Shown here in pieces: positions 6,333-6,750 of a DNA stretch of 6,750 nucleotides. A program made the position numbers and the translations under genes. Every line of letters begins with the position of its first letter. The stretch's first letter is position 1. The stretch is taken from assembly GCF_023230885.1 (NCBI RefSeq), contig NZ_JALNWM010000194.1, forward strand, positions 1 to 6,750, written 5' to 3'. Origin of the DNA: Desulfocurvus sp. (GTDB lineage Bacteria > Desulfobacterota > Desulfovibrionia > Desulfovibrionales > Desulfovibrionaceae). A model generated the notes under the pieces. That model saw nothing but the letters and a program-made list of their open reading frames with translations. It had not been told where the DNA came from and searched no databases.

Positions 6333-6475
6333 CCGCCTTTCCCGGAGCACGAAGGCCAAGAATCAAGGCGGGACGCCGCTTTCCGGCTATTGTTGCGCCC
6401 GCAGACATACCGCGCCGAACGCCTGCGCGCCCGGGGGCGAAGCAGCGCCAGCCCATCCGCCCCGCCCGTGGTGTT

Positions 6476-6495
6476 CCGGGCGCCGGGGCGCCCGG
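6476..6495 (-). terminator. Post-stop GC hairpin of the upstream gene (no U-tract)
   Basis: Two 9-bp perfectly complementary arms (6476-6484 and 6487-6495) flank a GG centre. The hairpin starts 8 nt after the TGA of the upstream gene. Because the centre is only 2 nt, the real loop would open by at least one base pair. The position fits a 3'-end structure, but no run of U follows on the minus-strand transcript. Termination efficiency cannot be judged from sequence; it could instead be an RNA-stability element. Confidence 0.4.
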
Positions 6496-6503
6496 GGCGG
6501 CGG

Positions 6504-6750
6504 TCATGGCGCGCGCGGCGCCGGGGCGGGGCGCGCCCCGCCCCGCTCCACCGGCCAGGGGCTGACATGGCGCGCCGGGCAGAACCCGTGGCGGAAGACC
6601 TCCTCCAGCCCGGCCAGGGCCACGCGGTTTTTCGCGGCGACCGAGCGCGCCTCGGGGCTCCCCGCCGGGAAGGCGCGCAGGGACCGCGCGTTGCCGACCC
6701 AGGGCCGCCCGGCCTCGGGCAGGGTCAGGATGCGCGCCCAGAAGCCGCGC
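6504..6750 (-). CDS. 3' end of an unrecognised protein (81 codons visible, start outside the window)
   Basis: An open reading frame enters from the right edge and ends at a TGA at 6506-6504, giving 81 residues. I do not recognise the family. Support for coding is codon use: about 78 of the 81 sense codons end in G or C, as in the confident genes here. The visible segment begins RGFWARILTLPEAG and includes NARSLRAF, a helix-like stretch around AKNRVALAGLEEVFRHGF, one cysteine, and PARHVSPW. It ends in a low-complexity tail rich in Gly, Ala, Arg and Pro that coincides with a long DNA palindrome. No membrane segment or cofactor motif is visible. It lies on the same strand as the acyl-CoA dehydrogenase operon. 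About 290 bp and a promoter-like element separate it from the next gene, so it is probably a separate unit. Confidence 0.72.
   Translation of the reverse strand, partial: RGFWARILTLPEAGRPWVGNARSLRAFPAGSPEARSVAAKNRVALAGLEEVFRHGFCPARHVSPWPVERGGARPAPAPRAP
6522..6545. repeat. 24-bp perfect GC palindrome in the last codons of the upstream gene
   Basis: The two 12-bp halves are exact reverse complements, each with two runs of four G (or C) separated by single C/G bases. It overlaps the codons for the GGARPAP region of the tail, ending about 15 bp before the stop codon. As RNA it could fold into a strong hairpin with a small loop. No T-tract follows, so it is not a textbook intrinsic terminator. 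It may be a fold at the transcript end, or a by-product of extreme GC codon choice. Confidence 0.6.

Noticed and set aside
6213..6359. In-frame upstream start for the dehydrogenase (49 extra residues)
   Set aside because: The ATG at 6359 lies upstream of the predicted -35 box, and the extension would read through the promoter and leader palindrome. The peptide is not family-like.
6307..6568. Small open frames on both strands in the region right of the operon
   Set aside because: They cross the promoter, hairpins and the end of the upstream gene. Codon use and composition support only the minus-strand frame ending at 6504.
1..6750. CRISPR arrays, tRNA or rRNA genes, insertion sequences
   Set aside because: I saw no regularly spaced direct repeats, no cloverleaf-like segment with tRNA-conserved bases, and no transposase-like reading frame. 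Repeated words such as GCCAGGGC are codon-driven.

Overview
This is a very GC-rich window whose codons almost always end in G or C. Every supported gene lies on the minus strand, so the window reads right to left. It holds one complete four-gene transcription unit and the 3' end of an unrelated upstream gene. The style (a large acyl-CoA dehydrogenase, a divergent ETF pair, an iron-sulfur ETF:quinone oxidoreductase, and extreme GC3) suggests an anaerobic respiring bacterium, possibly a high-GC Desulfovibrio-like member of the Desulfobacterota. That placement is inference; no marker gene is present.

Layout in transcription order. (1) 6750-6504: the last 81 codons of an unrecognised protein, with a 24-bp perfect palindrome in its final codons and a GC hairpin just after the stop. 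(2) About 6503-6213: an intergenic region with a sigma70-like promoter (6332-6304) and a leader with two predicted stem-loops. (3) 6212-4161: a 683-residue acyl-CoA dehydrogenase-family flavoprotein. (4) A 63-nt gap containing an 11-bp perfect stem-loop. (5) 4097-2217: a 626-residue ETF:quinone oxidoreductase homologue (FixC-like) with a fused C-terminal ferredoxin domain (FixX-like) carrying eight cysteines. (6) 2180-1377: ETF beta subunit. (7) 1353-331: ETF alpha subunit. (8) 330-1: a stretch without a convincing gene, with hairpins after etfA.

Together the four genes form a self-contained electron relay. The dehydrogenase oxidises an acyl-CoA-type substrate, or could run in reverse. The EtfAB dimer carries the electrons. 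The membrane-associated ETF-QO homologue passes them to quinone, probably menaquinone in an anaerobe. Each component departs from the textbook form: the dehydrogenase has an internal charged insertion and a long C-terminal helical extension; the ETF-QO carries a full 2x[4Fe-4S] cysteine pattern instead of the usual single cluster; and the ETF subunits have altered cofactor-site motifs. This points to a dedicated, co-evolved ETF system with an unknown substrate. A second theme is structural: GC stem-loops without U-tracts sit within a few nucleotides of the stop codon at four of five gene ends.
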